Positions 1 through 8,019 of a stretch of DNA of 64,000 nucleotides are shown here, one piece after another. Both the position numbers and the translations under genes were made by a program. This DNA comes from Nitrosopumilus sp. b1 (GTDB taxonomy: Archaea > Thermoproteota > Nitrososphaeria > Nitrososphaerales > Nitrosopumilaceae). The stretch's first letter is position 1. Every line of letters begins with the position of its first letter. Location of the stretch: positions 124,001 through 188,000 of the forward strand of contig NZ_MU078723.1 in assembly GCF_014078545.1 (NCBI RefSeq). Direction: 5' to 3'. The notes under the pieces were generated by a model, which saw only the letters and a program-made list of their open reading frames with translations, was not told where the DNA came from and ran no database searches.

Positions 1-71
1 CATCTAAAAAGAATTCACTCATGTGCAATAATGAACATTTAAATCTCAACTACGGCTATTTTGAATAGAGC

Positions 72-278
72 ATGCTAGGACTCAGTTTAGCCAATTTTAT
101 CGCAGGTCAAGAATGGATATTCATTATTATCATTGCAGTAGTCTTCATATTTGGTGCAAAGAAGATTCCTGAACTTGCAAAGACCTTTGGTAAAGCAAAA
201 GGAGAATATGAAAAAGGTAAAATCGAAGGCGAGAAGGAATTAAAAGATTTCAAAGACAAGCAAGATTCTAAAAATTAA
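72..278 (+). CDS. tatA: Sec-independent translocase subunit TatA
   Basis: Small 68-aa protein with one N-terminal membrane helix (about residues 15-28) followed by the hinge and amphipathic-helix signature FGAKKIPELAKTFGKA and a highly charged Lys/Glu tail. This is the TatA/TatE architecture. Known role: it oligomerises to form the pore that moves folded, twin-arginine proteins across the membrane with TatC. No tatC is seen in this window. An AT-rich TATA-like element (ATTTAAAT, around 37-44) lies about 30 bases upstream, giving a very short leader. The 3' end overlaps the convergent SRPBCC gene by 4 bases. Confidence 0.93.
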   Translation: MLGLSLANFIAGQEWIFIIIIAVVFIFGAKKIPELAKTFGKAKGEYEKGKIEGEKELKDFKDKQDSKN

Positions 279-703
279 TTCTCAGCAATTTTTGCAAATT
301 CATCCATTATAGTAACAAAACCGTTTTTGATTTTTCCTTTAGCAAATAAGCCAGCAATTTTCAGTGCACCGCTCAGTTTAATGTTTGCAGTTACTGTAAT
401 TTTTGTTCCTTCAGGAACAGAATCAAACCGTTCAACTATGTGACTTCCTTTGGCATCACCGCCAATAACAAAGACTTCATGTAACTCTGGATATTTTATC
501 ACGTGCTTTGTCATCATCACAAGTTCTCTACCTGCAATCGATAGGTGTTCCTCAACTACAGCCACATTATCTCTTACAGACCTGACGCGTATTGAAGGAA
601 AATACTGGGGCAAAGTCTTTTGAAATTCTTCATAATTTGAGACAATATCAAATACTTTGTTTCTTTCAGCTTTGATAATTTTTTCAAAAGTAATTTTTGG
701 CAA
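275..703 (-). CDS. SRPBCC (START-like/COQ10-type) lipid-binding protein
   Basis: A 142-aa single-domain protein whose pattern (ITFEKIIKAERNKVFDIVSNYEEFQKTLPQYFPSIRV at the start, a long C-terminal helix at the end) fits the SRPBCC/polyketide-cyclase-like helix-grip fold. Family members bind hydrophobic ligands such as quinones or lipids; the ligand here cannot be read from sequence. It lies just downstream of the ubiX-like gene on the same strand (27-base gap), so a link to quinone metabolism is possible but only inferred. A second SRPBCC protein occurs at 56.6 kb. Confidence 0.75.
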   Translation of the reverse strand: MPKITFEKIIKAERNKVFDIVSNYEEFQKTLPQYFPSIRVRSVRDNVAVVEEHLSIAGRELVMMTKHVIKYPELHEVFVIGGDAKGSHIVERFDSVPEGTKITVTANIKLSGALKIAGLFAKGKIKNGFVTIMDEFAKIAEN

Positions 704-730
704 TGTACTTCCTAGAATAATATAATTAAA

Positions 731-1285
731 TTAACTTCCCCAACGTTTGTACAAATCATGTTCGATATCAAATTGATCAAGGCATTTTCCAACGCCATGA
801 TTTACAATATCATCTATGGATTTTGGTTTTGTATAAAATTCTGTAACCGGAGGTAATATTACAACTCCCAATCTAGATAATTTTAGCATGTTCTCTAAAT
901 GAATGGCAGACAGAGGGGTTTCTCGCACCATTAATACTAGTTTTCTAGATTCCTTTATTGTGACACCAGCAGCTCGTGCAACCAATGTTTCATCGTAACC
1001 ATTTGCAATGCTGGATAATGTCTTCATGCTACATGGAGCAACAATCATTCCATTAACTTTGTGTGTTCCACTAGATACGCTTGCTGCCATGTTTTTTTCA
1101 TCTGACACTGTTGTCGCAAGTGACTTTACATAATCTGGAGTATGTTCAGTTTCCATTGGAATGCATTTTGAAGCCCATTCACTCATGACAAGATGAGTTT
1201 CGACGGATAATTTTTTCAGCACTTCAAGCATTCTGATACCATAAATGACTCCTGTACTTCCAGTCATGCCAATTATTAGTTTCAT
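731..1285 (-). CDS. ubiX: UbiX-like flavin prenyltransferase
   Basis: A 184-aa flavoprotein of the UbiX/Pad1 family: N-terminal GMTGSTGVIYGIRML forms the FMN-binding loop, and the middle contains IVAPCSMKTLSSIANGYDETLVARAAGV, close to the canonical MKT/SIA/G segment. UbiX attaches a dimethylallyl group to FMN to make the prenylated FMN cofactor of UbiD-type decarboxylases. In organisms using the futalosine route, UbiX/UbiD-like enzymes decarboxylate the naphthoate ring; mqnD and mqnE are at 18.7 and 20.5 kb. No ubiD partner is in the window. Length is normal for the family. Confidence 0.88.
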   Translation of the reverse strand: MKLIIGMTGSTGVIYGIRMLEVLKKLSVETHLVMSEWASKCIPMETEHTPDYVKSLATTVSDEKNMAASVSSGTHKVNGMIVAPCSMKTLSSIANGYDETLVARAAGVTIKESRKLVLMVRETPLSAIHLENMLKLSRLGVVILPPVTEFYTKPKSIDDIVNHGVGKCLDQFDIEHDLYKRWGS

Positions 1286-1342
1286 GAAAGTATCATCAAT
1301 GTTAGAGTATTTTATCTATTGGGGATGAATTCAAACTTGGCA

Positions 1343-1489
1343 CTATTCAGGACGAATTTTATCATCACTTTCAGAAAAAGCATTCTTTTCTTGTTCTCTC
1401 CTTCGTTTAATCCAAAGACTGATACCACCAGCGAACATTGCAGAGAATAATATTATCCCTGCCAAGAATAATTCAAAACTGTAAAGCAT
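1343..1489 (-). CDS. 48-aa single-pass membrane protein
   Basis: Short ORF reading MLYSFELFLAGIILFSAMF and onward: one hydrophobic helix (about residues 4-26), then a basic cluster (WIKRRREQ) and an acidic tail. The positive-inside rule puts the C-terminus in the cytoplasm. It fills an otherwise empty gap between ubiX and the acidic 69-aa protein. It has an ATG start and coherent membrane-protein composition, but no family was recognised. Confidence 0.5.
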   Translation of the reverse strand: MLYSFELFLAGIILFSAMFAGGISLWIKRRREQEKNAFSESDDKIRPE

Positions 1490-1592
1490 GAATGTGCTAA
1501 AATCATCCAATGAATAAATCTTGATTGCTCTAAACTATGTTTGATCTTTACATACATACTCGATCACAATAAAGAAAACAAGAATCTAGAAT

Positions 1593-1802
1593 ATGGAGTT
1601 AGACTATGCAGTATTGGAAGTCGATTGGATTACTGCAAAGATGTATGGAGTGGAACTATCAAAACAGGAAAACGATCTTCCTTTATCAAAAAATGGCATT
1701 GAATCATATGAAGAGTTAGATGAATTGGAATCCATACTAGATGAGATTGATCATTCATTATTTGGTCCTAGAAAAGAAAAATTTTGGGAAGAGTTTCCCT
1801 GA
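1593..1802 (+). CDS. Small acidic hypothetical protein
   Basis: A 69-aa, strongly acidic protein with no membrane segment or cysteines; it contains a Glu/Asp-rich helix (SYEELDELESILDEIDHS). No family recognised. It sits 44 bases ahead of purP on the same strand and could share a transcript, but purP has its own AT-rich upstream region. Coding potential is supported mainly by the ATG start and regular composition. Confidence 0.55.
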   Translation: MELDYAVLEVDWITAKMYGVELSKQENDLPLSKNGIESYEELDELESILDEIDHSLFGPRKEKFWEEFP

Positions 1803-1846
1803 CATTTTGAAAATAGCTATATTACCTCCTTTAAAATAATTATTTT

Positions 1847-2938
1847 GTGATAAAAAAGTCAGACATTAGAAAAATTATTGATAATTATGGAGATGTAAGA
1901 ATTGGAGTACTTGGAAGCCATTCAGCACTAGAAGTAATGGATGGAGCAAAAGATGAAGAGTTCAACACAGTTGTGTTATGTCAAAAAGGAAGAGAAGTAC
2001 CATATCAAAGATTTGGAAGAATTGCTGATGAAATTGTAGTACTAAATAAATTCAAGGATATGGCATCTGCCAAGACTCAAAAAATGTTACGAGATACCAA
2101 TACAATAATTGTTCCACACAGATCCCTTACGGCATATCTTGGATACAAGACAATTGAGAATTCATTCAAAGTGCCAATCTTTGGAAATAGATCATTATTT
2201 CAAGCAGAAGAACGCTCACACAAACGCAATCAATACTATTTACTTCAAAAAGCCAAGATAAAATTTCCTAAATTATTCAAAAATCCAAAGGACATTAACA
2301 AGCCCAGCATTGTCAAAGTTCAAGAAAAATCAAGAAAACTTGAAAGAGCATTCTTTACTGTCTCATCATATTCAGATTACAAGAAAAAATCAGAAGAACG
2401 AATTAAACAAGGAATTATTTCACGTAAAGACTTGGAAAACTCTAGTATTGAAGAATTAGCAATTGGAACATATCTTAACTTTAATTATTTTCATACACCA
2501 ATCTCGGAACATGTAGACTTTATTGGAATAGAGAGAAGACTGCAGACTAACATTCATGATTATAACGCATTGCCAGCAAAACAACAGCTAGACATGAACG
2601 TAGACATTCAAAACATCGAAGTTGGACATACTCCTGCAAGCATTAGAGAATCATTACTTGAAAAGGTAATCTCTATGGGTGACAAGTTTGTCAAGGCGGT
2701 TGCAAAAGAGTATCCACCCGGAATAATTGGTCCATTCTCACTTCAGAGTGTAATTACAAAGGATTTGGAGATCATAGTCTATGATGTTTCATTAAGAGTT
2801 CCAGGAAATCCCATAGTTGCAACGACCAGCCCCTATACAAAATATCAGTATGGGACGACATTTGGTATCGGAAGACGTATAGCTATGGAGATTAAGAGGG
2901 CTCAAGAAGAAGACAGATTAGAAGAAATTGTAACCTAG
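1847..2938 (+). CDS. purP: 5-formaminoimidazole-4-carboxamide ribonucleotide synthetase (PurP)
   Basis: A 363-aa ATP-grasp enzyme. It uses ATP and formate to convert AICAR to FAICAR, replacing the transformylase half of bacterial PurH in archaeal IMP synthesis. Family hallmarks are the N-terminal domain opening with GVLGSHSALEVMDGAKDEEF, the segment FGNRSLFQAEERSHKRNQYY, and the C-terminal EVGHTPASIRESLLEKV plus GIIGPFSLQSVI with a final VSLRVPGNP. Length matches archaeal PurP. Start is GTG. It ends with a 4-base overlap with the convergent DUF151 gene. No other pur gene is nearby. Confidence 0.93.
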   Translation: MIKKSDIRKIIDNYGDVRIGVLGSHSALEVMDGAKDEEFNTVVLCQKGREVPYQRFGRIADEIVVLNKFKDMASAKTQKMLRDTNTIIVPHRSLTAYLGYKTIENSFKVPIFGNRSLFQAEERSHKRNQYYLLQKAKIKFPKLFKNPKDINKPSIVKVQEKSRKLERAFFTVSSYSDYKKKSEERIKQGIISRKDLENSSIEELAIGTYLNFNYFHTPISEHVDFIGIERRLQTNIHDYNALPAKQQLDMNVDIQNIEVGHTPASIRESLLEKVISMGDKFVKAVAKEYPPGIIGPFSLQSVITKDLEIIVYDVSLRVPGNPIVATTSPYTKYQYGTTFGIGRRIAMEIKRAQEEDRLEEIVT

Positions 2939-3360
2939 GCTTCTAATTTTTCTTTTAAAAGATTTTTTCTAACTAAGATTGGTATGTTGTAAAATACTGC
3001 CAAAGCCATAGCATCAGACGCACGATAATTTCTCAACACTAGATCTTTCTTTCCAGTAAAATACAGATTCGCACGTAAGACTTCCCCACTATCATAGATC
3101 TTTACCTTGACAAGCACCAATTCATTTTCTTCGCATATCTCTTCAAGCATTTTGTAAATGGTTGGAACAGAATCACGAGACTCTTCGGTAAAGCTTGCAA
3201 TGTGTCTTGCAACCTCGCCAGAAAAAGCCCTCATGTGAAACTCTTTTCCATCATCAGATTTTAGAACAAGCATTCCTTCAACGGCATAAGGATCTACAAA
3301 TCCAACATAATCGATCGTTACTGATTCATAATCAGGTTCTTGTTGTTGGTTTATTTCCAT
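2935..3360 (-). CDS. Bifunctional nuclease (DUF151) domain protein
   Basis: A 141-aa protein with the DUF151/BFN pattern: a first half ending in LKSDDGKEFHMRAFSGEVARHIA, a helix ESVPTIYKMLEEICEE-like, and the C-terminal hallmark NYRASDAMALAVFYNIPILV. Proteins of this family have been described as DNase/RNase in plants and appear widely in bacteria and archaea with unclear roles. The conserved S/D-A-hydrophobic segment near residue 120 is present. Transcribed divergently from the CBS-TrkH gene. Confidence 0.85.
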   Translation of the reverse strand: MEINQQQEPDYESVTIDYVGFVDPYAVEGMLVLKSDDGKEFHMRAFSGEVARHIASFTEESRDSVPTIYKMLEEICEENELVLVKVKIYDSGEVLRANLYFTGKKDLVLRNYRASDAMALAVFYNIPILVRKNLLKEKLEA

Positions 3361-3434
3361 GCCTACAAAATTAATTATTATTTAATGCATATAAAGATGG
3401 GTCATCGAACTTGCTTCAACTTGAACAAATTTCT

Positions 3435-3489
3435 TTTATAAACAATAAAACTTGACAGTTCTTACTTAAAATATTAGGGCATAAAGGAG
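3435..3489 (+). promoter_or_regulatory. TATA element and Shine-Dalgarno of the CBS-TrkH gene
   Basis: TTTATA at 3435-3440 predicts a transcription start near 3463, leaving a leader of about 35 bases. GGAG at 3486-3489 is 8 bases before the ATG at 3498. This gene therefore looks leadered with an SD site, unlike many neighbours whose TATA sits about 25 bases from the start codon. Confidence 0.55.
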
Positions 3490-3497
3490 CTCTAATA

Positions 3498-5315
3498 ATG
3501 TCAACTGCACCAGAACGTTCAGTATCTTACGTTCTAACAAAACCAGTCTCAGACTATATGACTCTAGATGTGCTGATGCTAGATCAAAACACCCCTACAC
3601 GTGAAGCAGCAAGAATGCTTCAACATAAAGAAACAGATGACATCATAGTTACAAATGAAGCAAATGAGCCAATTGGAATTGTAACTGATGAAGACATCAT
3701 AAGTAAAGTATCGGATGCAAAGATCAATGCAGAGACTACGAGATTAAAGGACATTATGACAACTCCGTTAATTACTATTCAAGAGTCTGCAACACTACAA
3801 GAAGCATTGCATATAATGAGGGATCATAAGATCAGAAAGCTTCCTGCGTTGGATAAAAATAATTTCGTAGTAGGCATGATCTTTCAAGTCACAATTGCAA
3901 ATGTCATAAGAGATGCAACAGCAACTCAGCCAAGACTTCTTAGCCCACCTGTTAAGGCAATACTAGGAAATCTAGGTTTTGTATTACAATTTTCAGGAGT
4001 ATTATTACTGGTACCTGCAATTTTAGCTACTATTCTAAATGATACAGTTACTGCAACAGGAATTTTCATTACGACAGTTTTGTTATTGGTGACAGGTTTT
4101 TTCCTAAACTCGTATGGGGAAAAGGCATCTTTGAACCTTCAGCAGGCATCAATTCTGGTGTTCTCAAGCCTGTTTATCCTAACATTGTTTGGAACGATTC
4201 CATACTTTTACGTCCTGCAATATGAAAATCTGAGTCCGGTAGAGACTTTTGCAAATGGATTTTTCTCAAGTGCTGCAGGATTCAGCACTGGTGGAATTTC
4301 GTTATTTGATAAACCAGAAGAGTTGCCTCAGAGTTTTACCTTTTACAGAAGCTTTACACAGCTTGTTGGAGGAATGAGTTTCATTTACCTAGTAATTACT
4401 GCATTCTACCCAGAAAGTAAATTGCAAGCAATGAGGGGATTCATCTCAGGAAGAACACTACACATGAGGGAGTTGTTTGGCACAATTACAGTCATCTTTA
4501 CTCTGTATATTGTAATTGTGGCATTGCTACTCTACTTTTTTGGTGAAAGGAATCTCATCGATAACTTTTCACTAGCTATGAGTACCCTAGCCACAGGTGG
4601 ATTTTTACCAAACTCTACAATCTTGGTGGACTTGCTTTGGCAAGAATATATCGTATTAATTGCAGCGATGATACTTGGAGCATTACCATTTACCTTCCAC
4701 TATGCATTTGTCAGAAAACGATTCTTGGCACCAAAACTTGGAAAAGAGGTCATAACGTATTTTGCCGTCTTAGGTGGGGCAATAGTCTTGTTTGTATCAA
4801 CTAGCGGAATAGACCCACTGGATTCAGTATTCTATACTGTATCAGCAAGCACCACTGCAGGATTACAGATTACAAGTCTAGAGTCACTCAACAGCGTTTC
4901 ACATACCATACTCATCTTACTAATGTTCATCGGAGGTTGTGGATTTTCAACTGCAGGAGGAATCAAAATTTTCAGATTCATACACATGAAACAGTTTCTA
5001 TCCAAAAGAAAATCAAAAGAACATGAATTAACTCAAAGCGAAAAAAATGAAACTAAAACCATCATCATTATGCTGATTATGTTTCCACTACTTGCAGGAA
5101 TTACAGGAATTTACCTTTCGGGGGAGACAGGGGCAAGTTTAGAGAATTCATTTTTTGAGGCAACCGGAATTATTACTACAGGAGGATTATCGGCCAATGT
5201 AATTACAATGGAGTTAGAGCCATCAACAAAGATGGCAATGGCATTTCTAATGATCTTTGGGAGACTGGAAATAATTGCAATTATCTACATATTCAGACCG
5301 CAAATGGCAAAATAA
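3498..5315 (+). CDS. CBS-domain/TrkH potassium-uptake fusion protein
   Basis: A 605-aa fusion. Residues about 18-140 are a tandem CBS pair (YMTLDVLMLDQNTPTREAAR; DIMTTPLITIQESATLQEAL), which in other proteins bind adenine nucleotides. From about 160 on it is a TrkH/KtrB-type channel with four pore-loop signatures: FSTGGIS (262-268), LATGGF (364-369), TTAGLQ (452-457) and ITTGGLS (559-565), each with the selectivity glycine. Classical TrkH is regulated by a separate TrkA/KtrA ring; here the CBS module is fused to the pore's N-terminus, and no trkA gene is seen in the window. Predicted role is gated K+ (or Na+) uptake at the membrane. Confidence 0.88.
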   Translation: MSTAPERSVSYVLTKPVSDYMTLDVLMLDQNTPTREAARMLQHKETDDIIVTNEANEPIGIVTDEDIISKVSDAKINAETTRLKDIMTTPLITIQESATLQEALHIMRDHKIRKLPALDKNNFVVGMIFQVTIANVIRDATATQPRLLSPPVKAILGNLGFVLQFSGVLLLVPAILATILNDTVTATGIFITTVLLLVTGFFLNSYGEKASLNLQQASILVFSSLFILTLFGTIPYFYVLQYENLSPVETFANGFFSSAAGFSTGGISLFDKPEELPQSFTFYRSFTQLVGGMSFIYLVITAFYPESKLQAMRGFISGRTLHMRELFGTITVIFTLYIVIVALLLYFFGERNLIDNFSLAMSTLATGGFLPNSTILVDLLWQEYIVLIAAMILGALPFTFHYAFVRKRFLAPKLGKEVITYFAVLGGAIVLFVSTSGIDPLDSVFYTVSASTTAGLQITSLESLNSVSHTILILLMFIGGCGFSTAGGIKIFRFIHMKQFLSKRKSKEHELTQSEKNETKTIIIMLIMFPLLAGITGIYLSGETGASLENSFFEATGIITTGGLSANVITMELEPSTKMAMAFLMIFGRLEIIAIIYIFRPQMAK

Positions 5316-5355
5316 GTAAGGATACAATTTAATCTAATCATAAAAATTCCAAATC

Positions 5356-6177
5356 ATGTCAGAGCAGGCAACGACAAAAAATAGTAGACCGTTTTTGATT
5401 GTTGGAATAATCGCAGTCATAGCCTCGTTTGTGGTTTATGGTAGATTTCAAGACCCCGAAATGGTAACTCCTGATGCTATTGAATCATACATTAGATTAT
5501 CATATGGGTTTTATGTCATATTTGCTCTTGCATTAGGATCGATAGCCTATGGTCTGTATAATTATCAAAAGCAAAAAGCAGTCATTGGAAGATCAGGTAT
5601 ATTTCATACTCTAGCTGCCATTTCATTTACAAAAAAATCTCAAAAAATATTCATTGCTACATTCATCTCATATGGAATTTTCTTCTCATTAACATCAGGT
5701 ACTTTGGTGTATGATGAGCAGATAAGCTTCTCGTATCACTATGGGGCAAAGATACCATCGGCAAACATCATTCCGTGTTGTGATGCGCCTGGATACATGC
5801 CAAAGATTGTGGTGTACATAACAGATCATGTAGGGTTGCAGATAATACCAATCAACCTACTTTTGCAGATAATTGTCTCGTATTTAGTAGGACTAAACAT
5901 GGCAATTGCAGTTAATGCAATCAAACTATCAAAGAAGAAGAGAGGAATGAGTACAGTAGGAGCTGCAACGGGATTATTCATTGCGTGTCCTACATGTGTT
6001 GGTTCTTTACTATCGATTTTTGTTGGAACTGCAAGTGGAATCGCACTAACCATTGCACTGACACAGCTTCAAACAGTATTCATTGCAATTTCAATTCCCA
6101 TATTGCTGATAACTCCATTCATACTAGCAAGAAGAATGATGAATTCGGATGGAAGTTGTATGGTGGATTTTAAGTAA
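5356..6177 (+). CDS. Polytopic membrane protein with Cys-pair motifs
   Basis: A 273-aa protein with about six predicted membrane helices. It has a CC pair in an extramembrane loop (IIPCCDAPGYMPK, about residue 140) and CPTC at the edge of a helix (FIACPTCVGSLLSIFVGTASG, about residue 214). CPTC resembles redox-active or metal-binding CxxC sites, but the rest does not look like DsbB, VKOR or CcdA. No family recognised. It starts 40 bases after the CBS-TrkH gene with its own TATA-like AATTTAAT, so linkage is by position only. Confidence 0.7.
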   Translation: MSEQATTKNSRPFLIVGIIAVIASFVVYGRFQDPEMVTPDAIESYIRLSYGFYVIFALALGSIAYGLYNYQKQKAVIGRSGIFHTLAAISFTKKSQKIFIATFISYGIFFSLTSGTLVYDEQISFSYHYGAKIPSANIIPCCDAPGYMPKIVVYITDHVGLQIIPINLLLQIIVSYLVGLNMAIAVNAIKLSKKKRGMSTVGAATGLFIACPTCVGSLLSIFVGTASGIALTIALTQLQTVFIAISIPILLITPFILARRMMNSDGSCMVDFK

Positions 6178-6421
6178 ATGGTTTTACTTCAGGAATTTTG
6201 TGATTTCCAATATCAAAGCCGTCTCGTCTTAGATACTTCAAAGTGAGTTTGTAAACAAGCTCATCATGATCTACGCTTTCGAGAATTTCAGTCCATAATA
6301 TTTTGCCGTTTGCAGAGATTACTTGCTGAAACTCTGTATTTTTTTTCTCAGCAATCTCCTTGCATTGGTCAAATGTTTTTCCGTTCTTATATGCTCGAGT
6401 ACGTCTATCACAGCTTGACAT
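6170..6421 (-). CDS. Hypothetical 83-aa protein
   Basis: Soluble 83-aa protein, basic N-terminus (SCDRRTRAYKNGKTFDQCKEIAEKK) and a mixed alpha/beta pattern. No motif or family recognised. The 3' end overlaps the convergent membrane-protein gene by 8 bases. It is 32 bases downstream of the PIN-like gene on the same strand and could be part of its transcript. Confidence 0.6.
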   Translation of the reverse strand: MSSCDRRTRAYKNGKTFDQCKEIAEKKNTEFQQVISANGKILWTEILESVDHDELVYKLTLKYLRRDGFDIGNHKIPEVKPFT

Positions 6422-6453
6422 AATTCATCAACGTAACAATAAGATAAAAATCC

Positions 6454-6741
6454 TCATAATTTTGTTAATTTTTCGACTACAATTCTGAAGATCTCTTCAT
6501 TATCAAGCAGAATATAGGGGAGATCATTTTCTTCACATGCCTGTCCACTTTCTGTATCACGTGTAATTAGTAGCATGTTGTTTTCTTTTGCATAGTTAAT
6601 CACAGAATAATCGGTTCTTAATTTCATGCCTTCTGCACGAAGTTTTTTGACACTATATGCATCATAACCAAGTTGCTTTAGCTTCTCATCCCAACCATCA
6701 TCCATCTCGTCAATCAAAATTTTGACAGATTTTGAGCCCAT
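6454..6741 (-). CDS. DUF5615/Mut7-C-like PIN-fold protein
   Basis: A 95-aa protein with the short PIN-like fold: N-terminal ILIDEMDDGWDEKLKQLGYDAYSVKKL, a middle acidic position in TDYSVINYAKENNMLLITRDTES and a C-terminal LPYILLDNEEI. The pattern Asp-near-N-terminus then LITRDxx is typical of DUF5615/Mut7-C putative nucleases, often toxin-like or RNA-processing. No antitoxin of recognisable type is adjacent, so a toxin role is unproven. Confidence 0.72.
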   Translation of the reverse strand: MGSKSVKILIDEMDDGWDEKLKQLGYDAYSVKKLRAEGMKLRTDYSVINYAKENNMLLITRDTESGQACEENDLPYILLDNEEIFRIVVEKLTKL

Positions 6742-6781
6742 AAAATCACAATTTATTCAGACTATATGATTGTGATGTATC

Positions 6782-6871
6782 TCAAATAAAATTAATCACT
6801 AGTGGCAAAATGGCAGCAATTCCTACAATGGTTCCTAAGAATATTACAATTACTGATTCGTCCACAAACAT
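6782..6871 (-). CDS. Possible 29-aa membrane microprotein
   Basis: ATG-initiated ORF, MFVDESVIVIFLGTIVGIAA and onward, almost entirely one hydrophobic helix preceded by an acidic N-terminus. It fills the gap between two reverse-strand genes. Its size makes it easy to find by chance; it is listed because composition is coherent from start to stop. Confidence 0.3.
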   Translation of the reverse strand: MFVDESVIVIFLGTIVGIAAILPLVINFI

Positions 6872-6929
6872 AGATGGTGTCTTGAGTATTGATAGTCTAG
6901 TATGTGCACAACAAACAGTCTAAATTCAA

Positions 6930-7310
6930 TTATAATGCAGATGTCATTTTTTTTATTTTTGTAACAATTCGGATTTTATCTGAAATAGACATCTCAGGCT
7001 CCATGGTAAAGTATACAGAATATTTTTTTGTATAAACTACCATTTGAGTTACCTTTTCTCTTTCCACATGGACATAGCGAACCTTTCCTAAACTTTTATC
7101 AAATTTTTCCCTCATCTTTTTTCGTGCTGCAACTTGAGCACAAAAATTCTCTTCTTCCTTTTGAGATTTTAAGGATAGTTTTCCACTTTTCATAATTGCC
7201 TCAAGAATTTTACCTTTGGAATCAATTACTGCTGCAAATCTCATTTTAGAGTCAAGGTCTATTATATCCTCAACCATGTCCATCATATTAGTTTGAGTGT
7301 AATATGTCAC
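6930..7310 (-). CDS. Profilin/roadblock-like hypothetical protein (DUF6659-like)
   Basis: A 126-aa protein with MRFAAVIDSKGKILEAIMKSG early on and a later YSVYFTMEPEMSISDKIRIVTKI. The pattern of a strand pair reporting state (FAAVIDSKGKIL) followed by helix and strand is like roadblock/PAS-profilin folds, and small proteins of this sort are common in ammonia-oxidising archaea. No catalytic residues are visible. Family placement is tentative. Confidence 0.6.
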   Translation of the reverse strand: MTYYTQTNMMDMVEDIIDLDSKMRFAAVIDSKGKILEAIMKSGKLSLKSQKEEENFCAQVAARKKMREKFDKSLGKVRYVHVEREKVTQMVVYTKKYSVYFTMEPEMSISDKIRIVTKIKKMTSAL

Positions 7311-7407
7311 AAATCACAAAAATCAGGCAGGTCAATATAACTCATTAAAAATATTGTAAAGTTAACAAAACATCTAAACACAACAATTCAGTAATTAAAA
7401 ATAATTC

Positions 7408-8019
7408 ATGGATTCTTTGATTAAAAATGTCATCTCGAGATTAACACAAGAAGCTCAAAAAGAAAGGATGCGAGAAGTGGATGTTCCACCAGAAGACAGA
7501 ATGCTTGCAATCACTCAAGATACAGGAGAATTTTTCAATATCATCTTAAAGGCAATAAAAGCAAAAAACATACTTGAGATCGGACTATCCACAGGATACT
7601 CTACTCTCTGGTTTTGTGATGCAATAAAAGAAAACTCTGGAAAGATAATCACTATAGAAAAGAATCAAAACAAGATTCTACGAGCAAAAAAGAATTTTCA
7701 AGAAGCAGGTGTTGAGAATTTCATTGACATCAGACACGGAATTGCACTAGACATTCTAAATGGGCTTTTATCAGAGAATAAACAATTTGACTTTGTTTTT
7801 TTAGATGCAGACAAAGAAAACACTATGAACTACTTTGAGATTGCGCTAAAGATGACTAGAATTGGTGGAATTATTGCAATAGACAACATGACGTATCCTG
7901 AAAAATATAGATCAGAGATGAGTGCAATATCCGATAGAATACAACAGATTCCAAATGTGCAATCAAGCACAGTCAAAATAGGAAACGGTGAAGAGATAAT
8001 CCTTAAACTAGCAGATTAG
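7408..8019 (+). CDS. SAM-dependent O-methyltransferase, family 3 (CCoAMT-like)
   Basis: A 203-aa class I methyltransferase. Motif I is ILEIGLSTGYSTLWFCDAI, followed by an acidic ribose-binding ITIEKN and the family-typical metal-binding VFLDADKENTMNYFE; another acidic site is IAIDNMTYP. These match the cation-dependent caffeoyl-CoA O-methyltransferase/COMT-like group, which methylate catechol-type or other hydroxyl acceptors. The acceptor is unknown. Length is normal. The 3' end overlaps the convergent coiled-coil gene by 4 bases. Confidence 0.88.
   Translation: MDSLIKNVISRLTQEAQKERMREVDVPPEDRMLAITQDTGEFFNIILKAIKAKNILEIGLSTGYSTLWFCDAIKENSGKIITIEKNQNKILRAKKNFQEAGVENFIDIRHGIALDILNGLLSENKQFDFVFLDADKENTMNYFEIALKMTRIGGIIAIDNMTYPEKYRSEMSAISDRIQQIPNVQSSTVKIGNGEEIILKLAD

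Noticed and set aside
6454-6741. Toxin-antitoxin module with the DUF5615-like PIN protein
   Set aside because: The neighbouring genes do not look like antitoxins; a PIN fold alone does not show a toxin.
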